Translations under genes and position numbers: made by a program
NCBI GenBank assembly: GCA_965220045.1
Contig: OZ244803.1
Coordinates: forward strand, 868,001-932,000
Direction: 5' to 3'
Length of the DNA: 64,000 nucleotides
Source of the DNA: VXOZ01 sp965220045
GTDB taxonomy: Bacteria; Chloroflexota; UBA11872; VXOZ01
Notes under the pieces: generated by a model
The model's input: only the letters and a program-made list of their open reading frames with translations
Database searches by the model: none
Told to the model about the DNA's origin: nothing
Shown: in pieces, positions 1-9,057 of the stretch
How the letters are laid out: each line of letters opens with the position of its first letter
Numbering within the stretch: the stretch's first letter is position 1

Positions 1-543
1 CGGCGGTTCGGCAAGCGGGACGGCTGCAACGTGAACGGCATCATGACCTTCCTGTTCGGGATGAACCTAATGGCGCTTAACACCTGGGACGACATGCGCG
101 GACTTGACTACCTGGCGAGCCGCCCGGAGGTGGACGCGGACCGGCTGGGCTGCATCGGTCTTTCGTTTGGCGGCACGCGCTCGATGTACCTTGCGGCCGT
201 GGACGAGCGCGTGAAGGCGGCAGACGTGGTGTGCTATCTGACGACCTTCAAGCAGTATGCGCTCACCCAAGGCAATTTCTGCGGATCGCAATTCGTACCC
301 GGCATTCTCAAGTACGCAGAAGTGGCCGATGTTTGCGGCTTAGTGGCGCCGCGGCCGCTCCTCATCGAGTCCGGCATACATGACGGAGGCTTTCCGATTG
401 CCGCCGCGCGTGAGGCGTATGCACACTTGGAGACAATTTACACGGCGGCGCAGGTATCGGAAAGCCTCTGGTTCGACGAATTTGACGGCGGTCACCAATT
501 CAGCGGCGCCAAAGCCTTTGACTTCTTTAGCGCCTGCCTGTAA
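1..543 (+). CDS. Alpha/beta hydrolase (dienelactone hydrolase / acetyl xylan esterase-like), 5' end missing
   Basis: The frame is open from the first base, so this is the C-terminal 180 codons of a gene that starts outside the window. The nucleophile elbow GLSFGG puts the catalytic Ser at codon 55 of the visible part. A candidate acid is Asp at codon 128 (in ESGIHDGG) and a candidate base is His at codon 165 (in DGGHQF). The order and spacing fit a serine hydrolase of the dienelactone hydrolase/large esterase group, the same broad type as the fused gene at 22301-24517. Substrate cannot be told. The last 17 bases overlap the converging PRC-barrel gene. Confidence 0.85.
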   Translation, partial: RRFGKRDGCNVNGIMTFLFGMNLMALNTWDDMRGLDYLASRPEVDADRLGCIGLSFGGTRSMYLAAVDERVKAADVVCYLTTFKQYALTQGNFCGSQFVPGILKYAEVADVCGLVAPRPLLIESGIHDGGFPIAAAREAYAHLETIYTAAQVSESLWFDEFDGGHQFSGAKAFDFFSACL

Positions 544-790
544 GACGTAGGCCGCGCGCGTTGTGGTGTAGCCGGTCGCGGCGCACAAGCTGGCGCCGGT
601 TTCCCAGCCCCAGAATGCTGGGAGACGCGACTTCGGCGTAGACCGTTTCATTGGTCTCCGTGTCTACGACAACGGCGCGCACTTTGCCCACTACGCGGTT
701 GCAGCGGTCGTAGACCCGCAGCCCGCGCAGGTCTTGAAACTGCGTATCCGGCTTGTCCGCTAACTCGCGCTCAAGGCGGCGGAGGGACAT
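527..790 (-). CDS. Small PRC-barrel domain protein
   Basis: An 87-residue protein. Residues about 20-55 (DLRGLRVYDRCNRVVGKV followed by a VVDTETNE turn) have the strand pattern of a PRC-barrel, a small beta barrel found in photosynthetic reaction-centre H subunit and ribosome-maturation factor RimM, and in many stand-alone bacterial proteins of unknown role. The ATG at 790 follows a good AAGGAAGG ribosome site six bases upstream, which supports it as a real gene. Its 3' end overlaps the converging hydrolase gene by 17 bases. The last 25 residues are Arg-rich and look unstructured. Function unknown. Confidence 0.65.
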   Translation of the reverse strand: MSLRRLERELADKPDTQFQDLRGLRVYDRCNRVVGKVRAVVVDTETNETVYAEVASPSILGLGNRRQLVRRDRLHHNARGLRLTGRR

Positions 791-1079
791 ACACTACCTT
801 CCTTTCTTCTGCTTCTGTTTCTACCTAAACTCAGTATCTCTGAAGTAGATTAGAGCAGCGTGAATGGCAGGTTGCCAGGAGATTAGATTTAGATCGATAG
901 TCAGAGCAGCGGCATGACCGGGCGGCCCTAGAGCGTGTTTTGCCGGGATGGTTGACGGATCGAGCAAGACGTGCCAATCTGCGCCGGCGCTTGGCCGCAA
1001 GACTGCGAACGCACCTGGGAGAGGCTCGCCGGTACGCCCATTTCCCTAAGGGGTTTTCTCAGTGCGTGACCAGTGCTGT

Positions 1080-2369
1080 CTAGGCGGGCTGAAACGCTTC
1101 CTCTAATTCCTCACCCAAGTCCGCATTGTCGTCTACACGCAAGATGAACCAGGCGGCAATCACCATCATGGGTAGGAAGGCGGCAACCGCGGCCGGTCGG
1201 CCCCAGTCCAAGCCGTTCACGATCAGCGCCCAAATGAGCGGCCCGATGATGGCGGCGAAGCGTCCCACCATCGCGTAGAGGCCGTAGAATTGGCCGATGT
1301 TTTGCGGCGGCGCGAGGCGGAGCATCAAGGGACGGTCGGCGGCCCAGGTGGAACCCAGTGAATATCCGCCAAGTGGCGCGATTGCCCAAAATATGACCGG
1401 CGCGAGCCCAAAGAGGGGTATCGAGAACGTCAGCGTGATGACAAATGACCAGAGCCCGATCACCATCAACAAGGACGGTTTTGGGCCAATCCAGTCTACG
1501 ACAAAACCCCACGACAACCCGCCTAAAGTTGCCCCGAGTATGCCGAGCATCAAGGCTATTTGCACTTCAGATTCGGTAAAGCCCACCTCATTGGTCAAGT
1601 AGATTCCCATGAAGATGATGAAGGTATTTGCGGCGTCGGTGTAAAAGACCCGGCCGATGAGAAAGCGTCGCAGGTTCGGTAATTCGCCCAAGCGGACGAA
1701 TGTCTGGCGGAGGTCTTTGAGCGCTCGACCGGCAGCTTGTTTCCCCAGCATGACGCTGCCGACTCGCGACTGCTCACGCACCCAGAGAAAGCAGGGCACC
1801 GCAAATATCAGGAAAAGCACCGCAGTCAACTTGAAGACGAGCGGTTTTGCGTCAGGATTGTTCTCCAAGACGATGAGGCCCATTATTACGCCGATAAATG
1901 ACCCCATGTAGCCAATGCCGACCCCAATGCCTCCCACGCGCCCACGGTTTTCCGGCGTGCTCACGACCGGTAGCAGGGCGTCGTAGAAGATGAGGCCGCA
2001 CTGATAGAAGATGTTGGCAACGATGAAGATCAGGAGCGCAATGAATATGCCCGTTATGCCCAGCAAAAACGTCGCAAGGCAACACACAAGCGTCGTCGCG
2101 ATGAGAAACGGCATCCGTCGCGGGGTCTGGTCTGAGAGCGCGCCCAGGAACGGCGCGACCAAGAAGACGACGAACATCGAGAAGCTATTGGCGAGCGCGT
2201 AATCGCTGTCCCTCCCACCCATGTCGTTGACGATCCACAACGAGAAGTAGAGCGAGACGATATTCATGGAGAATATCGTATTGGCGAGGTCGTAGAGTAC
2301 CCAGCTACTGACGGCAAGCAGTTTGGGTCGTTCGGGCGTGGCGGCGGTCGCGGCGGCTTCCATAGGCAC
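1080..2369 (-). CDS. MFS transporter, UMF1/Atg22-like
   Basis: 429 residues with about twelve hydrophobic segments. The N-terminal block SWVLYDLANTIFSMNIVSLYFS and the loop APFLGALSDQTPRRMP match the Atg22-like (UMF1) branch of the major facilitator superfamily, whose yeast member exports amino acids from the vacuole; bacterial members are mostly uncharacterised. The GxLSDxxxRR-type loop between helices 2 and 3 is present. It is a single gene, separated by 474 bases from the next upstream minus-strand gene, so it probably has its own promoter. The substrate is not known. Confidence 0.88.
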   Translation of the reverse strand: MPMEAAATAATPERPKLLAVSSWVLYDLANTIFSMNIVSLYFSLWIVNDMGGRDSDYALANSFSMFVVFLVAPFLGALSDQTPRRMPFLIATTLVCCLATFLLGITGIFIALLIFIVANIFYQCGLIFYDALLPVVSTPENRGRVGGIGVGIGYMGSFIGVIMGLIVLENNPDAKPLVFKLTAVLFLIFAVPCFLWVREQSRVGSVMLGKQAAGRALKDLRQTFVRLGELPNLRRFLIGRVFYTDAANTFIIFMGIYLTNEVGFTESEVQIALMLGILGATLGGLSWGFVVDWIGPKPSLLMVIGLWSFVITLTFSIPLFGLAPVIFWAIAPLGGYSLGSTWAADRPLMLRLAPPQNIGQFYGLYAMVGRFAAIIGPLIWALIVNGLDWGRPAAVAAFLPMMVIAAWFILRVDDNADLGEELEEAFQPA

Positions 2370-2843
2370 CTTCAGTCAAGAATAGCTCCACAAGGGAGCG
2401 GCGGCATGCGCTTGTGTCCGCGGTCGCAAAACGCGGCCCGGCCTGCGGCCAGGGGGATTTATCGGGTTGCGAGCGCTCATTCCCAATGCAGCGCCAACTA
2501 CCCTGTCCGGGCCGGATCGGAAAGTGTGCTGTGAACGGCTGTCCCTTGGGTGAGTGATTGCCAAACTGATAGGAGTATAACAGTAGCGCCCCCGGGAGTC
2601 ATTGGCAAAACCCCTGCTTTGAGCCGTAACATCATTGGGCGGATCCTGGATTTGAGCTGCCGTTGCCAATTGCTTCGGACACACGGTTGCTGACTCTTGA
2701 CACTAAGGGTGAATTTGCAGGCGACTCTTGGGGATGGACGCTCCCATGCGACCGGGCCCCCGGTGCCTATCGCCGGTTCTTCGATTGAGGCGCGTGCCAT
2801 GCAGTGGATTGACTATCAGCAAAGCACAGGATGCGGGCGCAAG
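2370..2843. other. Intergenic stretch without a recognisable gene
   Basis: 474 bases between two minus-strand genes. Small open frames exist on both strands but none has a convincing start, composition or domain. It should hold the promoter of the MFS gene; I could not pin one down. No tRNA or repeat seen. Confidence 0.5.
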
Positions 2844-3650
2844 CTAGGCGTAGGGCTGCTGGAGCCTGGTGAGGAGCTTCCTCGCCAGCGTGGCCATACC
2901 CAGGACCTGCTTCACATGATCGTCGTAGGCGTCAGGCGAGACACGCGTGTCAAGGTATTCCACCGAGAGAGGTCCTGAGAATCCACTTTGCGCGAGACCC
3001 CACAGGATTCCGGCGAAGTCGACGCAGCCCTCGCCGGGCGGCACCAGGATCTTGTCTGGCGTGTTGCCCGCGTCGCGGAGATGGACGATGCGCGTATGCG
3101 GGTACGTGGCGGGGAAGTCGCGGCCCTGCCATGGCCCCGCGTAGTAGTGGGAGGGGTCTAAGGCAAGACCGAGATGCGGCGCGGACTGCGCAAGCTGCAC
3201 GGCAACCGCCGGTATTTCAGTGAGGCAGTTCAGGTGCGTTTCGAGACAGAGCGTGACGCCGTAGTGTGAGGCAACGGCGGCAAGTTGCCGCAACTCAACG
3301 ATCGCCGTCTCCAAGGGCATGGTGTTCGGGGGAGCATTGATACAGAATGCCGAGAGTCCGTGGGACGCGGCGAGCGCACACACGGCATCCGTCTGTTCTG
3401 CCAGCGAAGCGCCCGCGTTGCGGTCGAGACCCACATTCATCGTGCTGAGCGTCAGGTCGTGTTGTTCCAAGCCGCGCTGGAGCGATACGGTGAATTCCTC
3501 GCTGGATCGGACAAGGTCAGAGGCGCCAACGTGGGCCCAACGCTGCACGCCTAGATCGACATAACGGAATCCGAGTTGCCAAATGCTCTGCAAAGCCTCG
3601 TCAAGTGGTCGCTGCGTGAAGCAGAGCGTTGAACAGGTAATCCTCAACAT
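2844..3650 (-). CDS. Sugar phosphate isomerase/epimerase (xylose isomerase-like TIM barrel)
   Basis: 268 residues of the AP endonuclease 2/xylose isomerase-like TIM barrel family. Metal-ligand motifs are visible: LETH (about 145-148), LALDPSHYY (Asp, His at about 167-170), HLRDAG, and a C-terminal LSVEYLD strand with the expected Glu. The N-terminal strand MLRITCSTLCF carries no signal peptide, so it is cytosolic. Members isomerise or dehydrate free or phosphorylated sugars and inositols; substrate cannot be told here. It lies 159 bases downstream of the methyltransferase-like gene that follows trpA and may or may not be cotranscribed. Confidence 0.85.
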   Translation of the reverse strand: MLRITCSTLCFTQRPLDEALQSIWQLGFRYVDLGVQRWAHVGASDLVRSSEEFTVSLQRGLEQHDLTLSTMNVGLDRNAGASLAEQTDAVCALAASHGLSAFCINAPPNTMPLETAIVELRQLAAVASHYGVTLCLETHLNCLTEIPAVAVQLAQSAPHLGLALDPSHYYAGPWQGRDFPATYPHTRIVHLRDAGNTPDKILVPPGEGCVDFAGILWGLAQSGFSGPLSVEYLDTRVSPDAYDDHVKQVLGMATLARKLLTRLQQPYA

Positions 3651-3809
3651 GACTTTGATGGTGCTCTCCCTATGTGACGAATTACCGGTTCAATTCATTT
3701 CGTCGTCCAAGTTAACTCAATTGAGGAACTCTAGCTCTTTCGTTCGCCGCCGGCGAATTGGTTTTTCGCGGGCGGTAAGCGGAGGTAAAGGCGTAGTTGC
3801 TTCACTCTA

Positions 3810-4499
3810 TTATCTGCCGATGGCGAGCATCTCATTGGCGCCCTTGACGAATTCATAGGGAACGGATTGCACTAAAGCGTTGAGTCCCTCGCGGCGGAGT
3901 GCGCGTAGTGCGGGCTCAAGGTGCGGCGAGACCCGGCCGTCGAGATCGAGCAAAGGGAAGACACGGACCTCACGTGCCACGCGGCAGAGTTCGCGCAGGG
4001 CCGCCAAGTGAAAGGCCTCAGTCAAATGCTCGGAATACAGAAAGAGAAAATGGGAGCACAGGGCAAGATCGAAGGCCTTGTCGGCAAAGGCAAGATGGGG
4101 AAGTGCGGAGGCGACATAGCGACTGCCGAGCTTGCTGGGACCGAAATCGCAGATGAAGGTCTCCATGGCGATCCGCCGCATTTCGCCAAGCGCCTCGATT
4201 GACGGGATTGTGTCCCATACGAAATTGCCGCGCTTGGCGGGCATCTGGCCCATCATCGTCGCGTACGTTGCGTCGAAGCGCTGCCGGAGTTCCCGTTCGC
4301 TGAGAACGTAGATGGGATCGCAGGACACGACCTGATGGCCGCGGGCAGTCATCTCCGCGTTGAAGCTCGCGGGCCCATCCGCGCAGCCGAGGATGTTTTT
4401 GGTGAGGTCGCGCCGGCTGAGGGCGAACATACCTTCGTACTCAGCCAGCGAACGTCCCCAGGGCACAACCTGCGAGAGCCGGACGCCGGTGCGTGCCAT
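3810..4499 (-). CDS. Class I SAM-dependent methyltransferase-like protein
   Basis: 229 residues. The stretch KNILGCADGPASFNAEM (about 34-50) is a glycine motif I, followed by VVSCDPIY at the end of strand 2, and AFDLALCSHFLFLY (motif IV/post-I region), the layout of a Rossmann methyltransferase. A small-molecule or protein substrate cannot be assigned, and similar proteins are usually annotated only as SAM-dependent methyltransferase. Its ATG is only 6 bases after the trpA stop, so it is very likely the last gene of the trp transcript, although nothing links it functionally to tryptophan. Confidence 0.75.
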   Translation of the reverse strand: MARTGVRLSQVVPWGRSLAEYEGMFALSRRDLTKNILGCADGPASFNAEMTARGHQVVSCDPIYVLSERELRQRFDATYATMMGQMPAKRGNFVWDTIPSIEALGEMRRIAMETFICDFGPSKLGSRYVASALPHLAFADKAFDLALCSHFLFLYSEHLTEAFHLAALRELCRVAREVRVFPLLDLDGRVSPHLEPALRALRREGLNALVQSVPYEFVKGANEMLAIGR

Positions 4500-4505
4500 T
4501 GCCGG

Positions 4506-5345
4506 TTACTCTACGCGTACCGTGGCCTCCCGCATGGCGCGGACGAGGTCGGCCAAGACGTCGTAGCGCCGCCTGGAGGGAGTATCATCGAGAATGTTGA
4601 TCAGGGCGCTCGCGCTCACCACACCCTCAGCAATCTGGGCAATTGTCGCGACGTGCTCGGGACGTGAGACGCCAAAGCCTACTGCCAAGGGCAAGTCGGT
4701 GTGGGCGCGAACGCGTGACAAGAAATCCGGCAGCGTGGCGGAGAGTTGCTCGCGCGCGCCGGTGACACCGGTAAGCGACACGCAGTACACGAAGCCGCTG
4801 CCGGCCTGGACGTTGGTCCGGATGCGGGAGTCCGTGCTCGTGGGCGCGAGAAGGGGTATGAGGTCCAGGTTTCGGTCTCTGGCAAGGCTGCCGAATTCCT
4901 GACCCTCCTCCGGCGGCAGATCGGGCACGATAAAGCCGTCAAGACCAATCTCGGCCGCCTTGTCCGCAACGCGCTCCAAACCGTAGTGTAGGAAGGGATT
5001 GTAGTAGCCCATGAAGACGAGGGGTGTTGTAACGCCCTCTGACCGCAGGTCACGCACGAGATCGAACGCCATGCCAAGCGTGGTGCCTTGTTCTAGTGCG
5101 GTCTGGGAGGCATGTTGGATCGTCGCACCGTCGGCGAGAGGATCGGAAAAGGGGATGCCGAGTTCGACGATGTCCGAGCCGCCGTCGAGCAACGCGCGCA
5201 CTACGTTCGCCGTGTCCGCAGGCGTTGGATAGCCAACCGTTGCGAACGTGATGAGCGCGGCGCGGTTCTCCGCTTTCGCTTGGGCGAAGGCTGCAGCCAG
5301 GCGGCGTCCCTGATTTGGTCTGCGTCCTTGACGAAGTCCGCTCAC
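4506..5345 (-). CDS. trpA: Tryptophan synthase alpha subunit
   Basis: 279 residues. Cleaves indole-3-glycerol phosphate to indole and glyceraldehyde 3-phosphate and passes indole to TrpB. The signature VELGIPFSDPLADGATIQ carries both catalytic carboxylates (Glu in VELG, Asp in ADGA). Downstream GFIVPDLPPEE, the GFVYCVSLTGVTG loop and the phosphate-binding GFGVS motif are all present. The ATG overlaps the trpB stop by four bases (ATGA), so the two are translationally coupled. The N-terminus carries about 17 extra basic residues (MSGLRQGRRPNQGRR) before the usual start, as in many homologues. Confidence 0.97.
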   Translation of the reverse strand: MSGLRQGRRPNQGRRLAAAFAQAKAENRAALITFATVGYPTPADTANVVRALLDGGSDIVELGIPFSDPLADGATIQHASQTALEQGTTLGMAFDLVRDLRSEGVTTPLVFMGYYNPFLHYGLERVADKAAEIGLDGFIVPDLPPEEGQEFGSLARDRNLDLIPLLAPTSTDSRIRTNVQAGSGFVYCVSLTGVTGAREQLSATLPDFLSRVRAHTDLPLAVGFGVSRPEHVATIAQIAEGVVSASALINILDDTPSRRRYDVLADLVRAMREATVRVE

Positions 5346-6541
5346 AGTTCCACCCCCAGTCCTTCGGCAACGATGGTCATGTCTTTGTCTCCTCGACCGG
5401 AGAGATTGACCAAGATGATGTGGTCCGTGGGCAGTTCACTCGCCATTTGCGCGGCGTGGTACATGGCATGCGCAGGTTCCAACGCGGGGATGATGCCTTC
5501 AGTCCGGCAAAGGTGTTGGAAGCCTTCCAGCGCCTGCTCGTCCGTCACACCGACGTATTCCGCGCGTCCTAGGTCTTTCAGGTAACTATGCTCCGGGCCG
5601 ACACCGGGGTAGTCCAGACCGGCGGAGATGCTATGGGGCTCGTAGATCTGGCCCTCGTTGTCATGTAGTAGGTAGCTCTTGGCGCCGTGGAGTGTGCCGG
5701 GCGTGCCGGCCACCAGCGTGGCGGCGTGCTCACCGCTTTCGATGCCGTGCCCGGCGGCTTCCACACCGACCAGGCGCACTGCGGCGTCGTCCACAAAGGG
5801 GTGAAAGATGCCAATGGCGTTGCTGCCGCCGCCGACGCACGCTACCACGGCCTCGGGCAGGCGGCCAAGCTGCGCCAGGCATTGCTCACGCGCTTCTCTG
5901 CCGATGACACTCTGGAGGTCGCGTACGATAGTGGGATATGGGTGCGGACCCACCACAGAGCCGATGATGTAATGCGTGGTCTCGACATTGGTCACCCAGT
6001 CGCGAATGGTCTCGTTGATAGCGTCTTTGAGCGTGCGGCTCCCGGACATGACTGGCACGACGGTCGCGCCCAGCAGTTTCATGCGGAAGACGTTGAGCGT
6101 TTGACGGTGGACGTCCACCTCGCCCATGTAGACGATGCACTCGAGACCAAGCATGGCGCATGCTGCCGCCGTGGCGACGCCGTGTTGCCCGGCGCCGGTC
6201 TCGGCGATGATGCGGGTCCGCCCGATGCGCTTGGCGAGGAGCGCTTGGCCGAGGGCGTTGTTGATCTTGTGGGCGCCCGTGTGCGCGAGGTCCTCGCGCT
6301 TGAGGTAGATCTGTGCGCCGCCGATCTCGGCGCTGAGGCGGGCAGCGTGGTAGATCGGTGTGGGGCGTCCGACATACCGGTCCAGCAAGTCATCGAGCTC
6401 CTGCTGGAATGCAGCGTCGTCAGCAATGCCGGCGTAGGCTTCCTCCAATTCTTCCAAGGCCGGAATTACGGTTTCGGGAACGTATCGGCCACCGTAGGGA
6501 CCGAACTGTCCCCGCACGGTGAGTGGGGGTGATGTTGCCAC
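5342..6541 (-). CDS. trpB: Tryptophan synthase beta subunit
   Basis: Condenses indole with serine using PLP. The PLP lysine lies in HTGAHKINNALGQ, the substrate Glu in AETGAGQHG, and the phosphate-binding GGGSNAIG loop is intact. This is a standard TrpB1 that partners TrpA. I start it at the GTG at 6541 (399 residues), because an AGAGGAG ribosome site sits seven bases upstream; the frame stays open to an ATG at 6586 but that would add 15 non-conserved residues and lacks a ribosome site. It lies 84 bases after trpS and overlaps trpA by 4 bases. Confidence 0.97.
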   Translation of the reverse strand: MATSPPLTVRGQFGPYGGRYVPETVIPALEELEEAYAGIADDAAFQQELDDLLDRYVGRPTPIYHAARLSAEIGGAQIYLKREDLAHTGAHKINNALGQALLAKRIGRTRIIAETGAGQHGVATAAACAMLGLECIVYMGEVDVHRQTLNVFRMKLLGATVVPVMSGSRTLKDAINETIRDWVTNVETTHYIIGSVVGPHPYPTIVRDLQSVIGREAREQCLAQLGRLPEAVVACVGGGSNAIGIFHPFVDDAAVRLVGVEAAGHGIESGEHAATLVAGTPGTLHGAKSYLLHDNEGQIYEPHSISAGLDYPGVGPEHSYLKDLGRAEYVGVTDEQALEGFQHLCRTEGIIPALEPAHAMYHAAQMASELPTDHIILVNLSGRGDKDMTIVAEGLGVEL

Positions 6542-6625
6542 GTGAGCGCTCCTCTTGTGTTGTACCGCTGCGCGCACAAGGCGCATCGCAGCATTGCGTT
6601 CTTGTTGGTCCAGTTTGATCCGAGC

Positions 6626-7696
6626 CTAACTGGTCACGGGCTGTGTAGCCAGCAGATTTGCATAGTCTATATACATGGCGGCGCGGACGTGATCCATGGT
6701 CTCGCCACCCACGGCGCGTGTTTGCTCAATACCGCCGCGCAAGACCTCCCGTACTATGTCGGGATCGTCCGCAAAGTCGTTTCGTCGCACTCGAATGGGT
6801 TCGAGCATGGCGTTGAGAGCAGTCACCAATCGCTTCTTAACCTCCACGTCGCCGACACGGCCCTTGCGATAGCGGTCTTTCAATTCGTCGACCTCGGCGA
6901 CGTCAGGATTGAAAGCGTCGTGATACATGAACACGGGGTTTCCTTCCACGTGGCCGGGATCCGTGGCCCGCAACCGCGTGGGATCGGTGTACATGCTCAT
7001 GACTTTCTTCTGAACGGTATCCGCGTCGTCGCTGAGCAGAATGACATTGCCCAGGCTCTTGCTCATCTTGGCTTGGCCGTCGGTACCCATGAGACGCGGT
7101 ACCTCGCTCAAGCGATGCGTGCATTCCAGGAAGACGCGGTCGTACGTGCGATTGAACCAACCGGCGATGTCGTTGGTGAGCTCGAGCAGCGGCAATTGGT
7201 CTTCGCCTACCGGCACGCAGAGTTCATCGCCGTCGGTATGAGGCGGCGGCGGCGTGAAGAGCAAGACGTCGGCGGCTTGCGAGACCGGATAGTTGTAGAA
7301 GCCGAGATTGCCCGCGCGCTCGCCGTACTGGGCGCGTTCGCTCTTGATCGTCGGGTTACGCTCTACGTAGGACATCGGGGTGAGCATGGAGAAATAGGTC
7401 GTTAGCTCGGTCAGGTCTTGAATCTGACTTTGCAGAACAAAGAAGATGTTGGACTGCTGCGTGGGATCGAGCCCGACCGCGAGCCAGTCGAGCACCATTT
7501 CGTGGACGGATTCGACGATGCGCCGCGGATCGTCGAAGTGCGTGCTGAAGGCCTGTACGTCGGCGAGCAGGAAGTAACACTCATACTCGCCTTGCATTTC
7601 GACCCAATTGCGCAGTGCGCCGGCATAGTGTCCGAGATGCGCGGCGCCGGTGGTACGCATGCCGGTGAGGATACGTTTTTGAGATGGTCTTGCCAC
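6626..7696 (-). CDS. trpS: Tryptophanyl-tRNA synthetase
   Basis: 356 residues. Class I synthetase that charges tRNA-Trp. The HIGH-type motif appears as GAAHLGHYAG (about 15-24), the KMSKS loop as AKMSKSLGN (about 198-206), and the Trp-binding region GEDQLPLLELTNDIA is in place. It starts with GTG behind a GGAGG site. It sits inside the trp cluster, between trpF/DUF2281 and trpB, an arrangement that would put charging and synthesis of tryptophan under the same uncharged-tRNA signal if the T-box transcript reads through the 483-base gap upstream. Confidence 0.96.
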   Translation of the reverse strand: MARPSQKRILTGMRTTGAAHLGHYAGALRNWVEMQGEYECYFLLADVQAFSTHFDDPRRIVESVHEMVLDWLAVGLDPTQQSNIFFVLQSQIQDLTELTTYFSMLTPMSYVERNPTIKSERAQYGERAGNLGFYNYPVSQAADVLLFTPPPPHTDGDELCVPVGEDQLPLLELTNDIAGWFNRTYDRVFLECTHRLSEVPRLMGTDGQAKMSKSLGNVILLSDDADTVQKKVMSMYTDPTRLRATDPGHVEGNPVFMYHDAFNPDVAEVDELKDRYRKGRVGDVEVKKRLVTALNAMLEPIRVRRNDFADDPDIVREVLRGGIEQTRAVGGETMDHVRAAMYIDYANLLATQPVTS

Positions 7697-8179
7697 AGTT
7701 TTCTTTCCTCCAGATTTGATAATGTGTGTTGCCTTGAGAATTCTGGTTTACGTGAAACTGTAGTTTCAACGCAGTTCTTGAGTGTGCTTTTCCATTGAAA
7801 CGAGAATTGGCACTCCACAGCACACTGTAATCCGGTAGTTCTTCTCCGCTACTCCGCAATGAACGCACATCTCTCCGTTCGTGCTGAGCTCGTCGAAGTA
7901 TGAACGGAGAGACGTGTCGAAATCTGTTGATTGCTTCCGCCGTTCACCCTTCGACGATGCTCAGAGCCTGCCCCGTACTTGATACGGGGGCGAACGGCTT
8001 GGCCACACTATTTTCATGGCAATGACGGACGACGCGTCTCTCGCATTGCTGTCTTACATTCGCCCAGATTTATGCTCTTCTTCTACATACAAATGGCGGA
8101 TTAGAGTCCCTCTGATTGCACATCCTGCAAATGCGCCGCGGGAGTGAAAATGCCATGTATTCCGCTAGTCTCCCCGCCA
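7697..8179. other. 483-base gap inside the trp cluster, A+T-richer, with palindromic repeats
   Basis: Between the DUF2281 gene and trpS. It contains two adjacent palindromic repeats (7871-7998, listed separately). I looked on the minus strand for a second T-box (the GGGTGGCACCGCG core) and did not find one. No gene seen. A trpS promoter may lie here but was not identified. Confidence 0.6.
7871..7998. repeat. Two adjacent palindromic (REP-like) repeats
   Basis: Unit A: CTCTCCGTTC at 7871-7880 pairs with GAACGGAGAG at 7902-7911, enclosing GTGCTGAGCTCGTCGAAG. Unit B: GCCGTTC at 7939-7945 pairs with GAACGGC at 7992-7998 and encloses an inner hairpin CCCCGTA/TACGGGG at 7971-7989 next to CAGAGCCTG. 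Related units recur at 9971, 18891 and, in the same A-then-B order, inside the element at 35502-35737. Confidence 0.8.
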
Positions 8180-8374
8180 TTAGAGTGCCTTGCGCTGAAG
8201 ATCAAGAGAAGTGTACTGGTCACGATACTCGCGCAGACCTCCAGCCCAGGTGAGACGGAGCTTGCCCTTGCGGCGCGGCTTGGCTCTCGTTTCCAGGAGA
8301 AAGCGCGCAAAGTCGTAGACTTCCTGCTGCAACTCCGGTGGCAACTCCTGCACCAACTCTTCAAGGCGTTTCAT
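8180..8374 (-). CDS. DUF2281-like small protein (antitoxin-type), orphan
   Basis: 64 residues starting at ATG 8374 with a GGGAGAGG ribosome site seven bases upstream. The N-terminal MKRLEELVQELPPELQQEVYD and the following FARFLLE are typical of DUF2281/VapB-like antitoxins, which usually sit directly before a PIN-domain toxin gene. No toxin gene is adjacent here. Its ATG overlaps the trpF stop codon (ATGA), so it is translationally coupled to tryptophan biosynthesis genes, an unusual place. The C-terminal half is rich in Arg/Lys. It may be a relic or may have taken another role. Confidence 0.72.
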   Translation of the reverse strand: MKRLEELVQELPPELQQEVYDFARFLLETRAKPRRKGKLRLTWAGGLREYRDQYTSLDLQRKAL

Positions 8375-9057
8375 AGTGCTGCCTCTCCCGGTAACGAGGC
8401 GCCTCTCGCCTGGTGGATGAAGGCGGCAATCTTGTCGGGATCTTTCTTGCCATCGGTCTCCACACCGCTGCTCACGTCCACGCCCCAAGGCTGCGCCCGC
8501 GCGATGGCTTCTCCAACGTTGTCAGGGTTGAGACCGCCGGCGATGAGAGCGGGGCGGTCGCGCGGCGCCGCCGCCGCAAGTCTATAGTCCCACGACTGAC
8601 CGGTCCCGCCCGGCCCGTTGTCTGCGCCTTCCAGCAGAAAGGCTGCGGCGCCGGCGTAGCGAGCCATCCGCTCGAAGTCTCCGGCCGAGTGCAGGTTGAT
8701 GACCTTCCAGTAGGGGATGCCCAGTTTCGCGCAGTAGGCTGGTGACTCCCCACCGCACAATTGCACGTACTGAAGGCCGATGGCGGTGACAACGTCACGC
8801 ACCACCGCGGGGTCTTCATTGAGGAAAAGGCCTACGGTTGGCGGGCACGCAGAGCCAAGCGGCCGGATGATGTCCCGTGCTCTATCCAACGTTAGGCACC
8901 GGCGTTTGCCTGTTACGAAGTTCAAGCCGAGAAAGTCCGCGCCATGGGCCGCAGCCGCTTGGGCATCTGCCGGCGCCATGATGCCGCAGATCTTGACTTT
9001 GGGTGTGACGAAGCCCTGCTCCATACTCATGGCACTTTGCTTGCTGGTGCTTGTCAT
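8371..9057 (-). CDS. trpF: Phosphoribosylanthranilate isomerase
   Basis: 228 residues. Converts N-(5-phosphoribosyl)anthranilate to CdRP. The catalytic Cys is in VKICGIM (about 22-28). The phosphate-binding end is intact (PALIAGGLNPDNV and GVDVSSGVE). The strand that normally reads LLD with the catalytic Asp reads FLLEGAD here, so the acid may be the Glu or the Asp three residues on; worth noting but not disqualifying. It overlaps trpC by ATGA upstream and DUF2281 by ATGA downstream. An internal Met at residue 11 is an alternative start, but the coupled ATG at 9057 fits the operon pattern. Confidence 0.95.
   Translation of the reverse strand: MTSTSKQSAMSMEQGFVTPKVKICGIMAPADAQAAAAHGADFLGLNFVTGKRRCLTLDRARDIIRPLGSACPPTVGLFLNEDPAVVRDVVTAIGLQYVQLCGGESPAYCAKLGIPYWKVINLHSAGDFERMARYAGAAAFLLEGADNGPGGTGQSWDYRLAAAAPRDRPALIAGGLNPDNVGEAIARAQPWGVDVSSGVETDGKKDPDKIAAFIHQARGASLPGEAAL

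Noticed and set aside
5687..6532. 281-codon open frame on the plus strand opposite trpB
   Set aside because: Antisense shadow of a well-supported gene; composition follows the G+C-rich third positions of trpB and no domain or ribosome site is seen.
7697..8179. A second T-box before trpS
   Set aside because: No GGGTGGCACCGCG core or terminator pair is present on the minus strand; the hairpins are dispersed repeats.
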